Part shown: positions 14,816-15,399 of the stretch, piece by piece
Numbering within the stretch: the stretch's first letter is position 1
Layout: every line of letters starts with the position of its first letter
Source: Spirochaetia bacterium
GTDB taxonomy: Bacteria; Spirochaetota; Spirochaetia; Treponematales; Treponemataceae
Length of the DNA: 15,399 bases
Direction of reading: 5' to 3'
NCBI GenBank assembly: GCA_900769325.1
Contig: CAAGGF010000035.1
Location: forward strand, 1 to 15,399
Program-made: the position numbers and the translations under genes
Notes under the pieces: model-generated
The model's input: only the letters and a program-made list of their open reading frames with translations
What the model was told of the DNA's origin: nothing
The model's database searches: none

Positions 14816-15298
14816 TCAGAATATTTCCAATTGATTCGTTGAATCAGTTGAAGGCTTTGTTTTAGATTCAGAAGATTTTTCAGAAACATCTAATGCTTCT
14901 GAGTTCTCAACAGTTAAAAGCGCTTTTTCTATCGCACTGATGAAAATATCTCCGAACTGCTTGTGTTTTTGTTCGTTCACGCCCTTAATTTTCAAAAAAT
15001 CCTCTTTTGTTTTTGGCGGATTTTGAGACATTAAGGCAAGCTGTTCATTGGTTAAGATTCCGTAAAGGGGAATTTTTGTTTTATCACCGATTTCTTTTCT
15101 TATTTTTCGCAAAAAATCATAAACAGCAAACTGACTTGGATTAAGTACATCACGCCAGTCAATTTTTGCGCTCATTGTATATCCTGATTTTGTTCCGTCC
15201 ATGTCCGAATATTCAACAAGAAATACCCAGCCGGTGCCGCGCTCACCGTCAATCAGGCGTTTTTCAACATTGATGATGCGGGTGTGATATGCACCCAA
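14816..15298 (-). CDS. HRDC-domain DGR accessory protein
   Basis: This protein has up to 160 aa. Residues about 52-122 form an HRDC domain, a small helical nucleic-acid-binding module of RecQ and RNase D: QFAVYDFLRKIRKEI, then IPLYGILTNEQLALMSQNPP, then FLKIKGVNEQKHKQFGD and FISAIEKAL. Small HRDC proteins are a known alternative to Avd next to DGR RTs. An N-terminal part (1-45, GTGWVFLVEYSD) is not recognised. The C-terminal 35 residues are a flexible Ser/Thr/Glu/Lys tail ending QLEIF, like a beta-clamp-binding peptide. The start is uncertain: TTG at 15298 has no ribosome site and sits on a T-run, and an in-frame TGA lies at 15320-15322. ATG at codon 42 (MSAKIDW) has an AGGA 7 nt upstream and would keep the whole HRDC domain. 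It lies directly before the template repeat, same strand. Confidence 0.82.
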   Translation of the reverse strand: MGAYHTRIINVEKRLIDGERGTGWVFLVEYSDMDGTKSGYTMSAKIDWRDVLNPSQFAVYDFLRKIRKEIGDKTKIPLYGILTNEQLALMSQNPPKTKEDFLKIKGVNEQKHKQFGDIFISAIEKALLTVENSEALDVSEKSSESKTKPSTDSTNQLEIF

Positions 15299-15302
15299 AA
15301 AA

Positions 15303-15355
15303 GGTGACAGTTTTAAAAGTCACTGGTGTCAATTTGGTGACACTTTTTATTTTTT
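15303..15355 (+). terminator. Clustered inverted repeats with T-tail, possible terminator
   Basis: GTGTCA (15326-15331) and TGACAC (15338-15343) form a 6-bp stem on a 6-nt loop, followed by TTTTTATTTTTT on the plus strand. GTGAC/GTCAC (15304-15308 and 15319-15323) make a second stem that on the minus strand is followed by CTTTTTT. No plus-strand gene ends nearby. The minus-strand reading would place a terminator after a gene beyond 15399, just ahead of the HRDC gene. A further palindrome, GCTGTAATACAGC, lies at 15361-15373. Orientation and role are uncertain. Confidence 0.4.
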
Positions 15356-15399
15356 AGTTAGCTGTAATACAGCATATTTATTTTACTGCAGCCGTTTGA

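Noticed and set aside
14597..14842. Plus-strand ORF rich in Val (VVVAVVGVVVV)
   Set aside because: It is the antisense of the AAC-rich template repeat; GTT runs on this strand give Val codons. No ribosome site.

Overview
The window comes from an A+T-rich spirochaete, most likely a saccharolytic, host-associated Treponema. The first 68 bases are the 5' end of a 16S rRNA gene on the minus strand, and its signature around the 'AACGAACGCTGGCGGCGCG' stretch is treponemal. The species cannot be fixed from the sequence alone.

Layout. Bases 1-68 are the 16S 5' end, with a near-consensus rRNA promoter at 309-337 (minus) and a roughly 235-nt leader. Bases 467-774 hold a degenerate tandem array of fourteen 22-bp units that fits no standard feature class. 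A lone Rpn-family PD-(D/E)XK nuclease/'transposase' gene (1041-1913) is flanked by two related ~100-bp palindromic intergenic repeats (793-893 and 2111-2213). Bases 2255-9249 carry a minus-strand maltose/maltodextrin uptake locus: malE, malF, malG and an exported GH13 alpha-amylase. It has a promoter upstream of malE, a hairpin between malE and malF, a terminator between malG and the amylase, and a terminator at the end. MalF and MalG both have unusual extracytoplasmic insertions containing CxxC cysteine pairs; those in MalG are DnaJ-like. A structured intergenic element (9283-9403) and an unknown small protein gene (about 9415-9854, apparently frameshifted near its start) follow. Next come two plus-strand pyrimidine-salvage genes, a long uracil phosphoribosyltransferase-like protein and a UraA-type uracil permease. 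A 74-aa unknown gene (12656-12880, minus) converges on them.

From about 13,000 onward the window becomes accessory DNA. Bases 13097-13461 contain internally deleted remnants of two DUF4143-type AAA ATPase genes. After them, on the minus strand, lies a diversity-generating retroelement (DGR): an HRDC-domain accessory protein (14816-15298), an Asn-codon-rich template repeat (about 14632-14785), a structured spacer, and a DGR-type reverse transcriptase (13532-14476). The target gene with the variable repeat is not in the window. It probably lies beyond base 15399 on the minus strand, or elsewhere in the genome.

How the genes work together. The amylase would cut starch or maltodextrin in the periplasm, MalE would capture the products and MalFG would import them. 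No MalK-type ATPase is in the window, so a shared one is presumably encoded elsewhere. UraA would import uracil and the phosphoribosyltransferase would convert it to UMP. The DGR would copy template RNA with adenine-specific errors into a C-type-lectin-fold target protein to diversify its binding surface.
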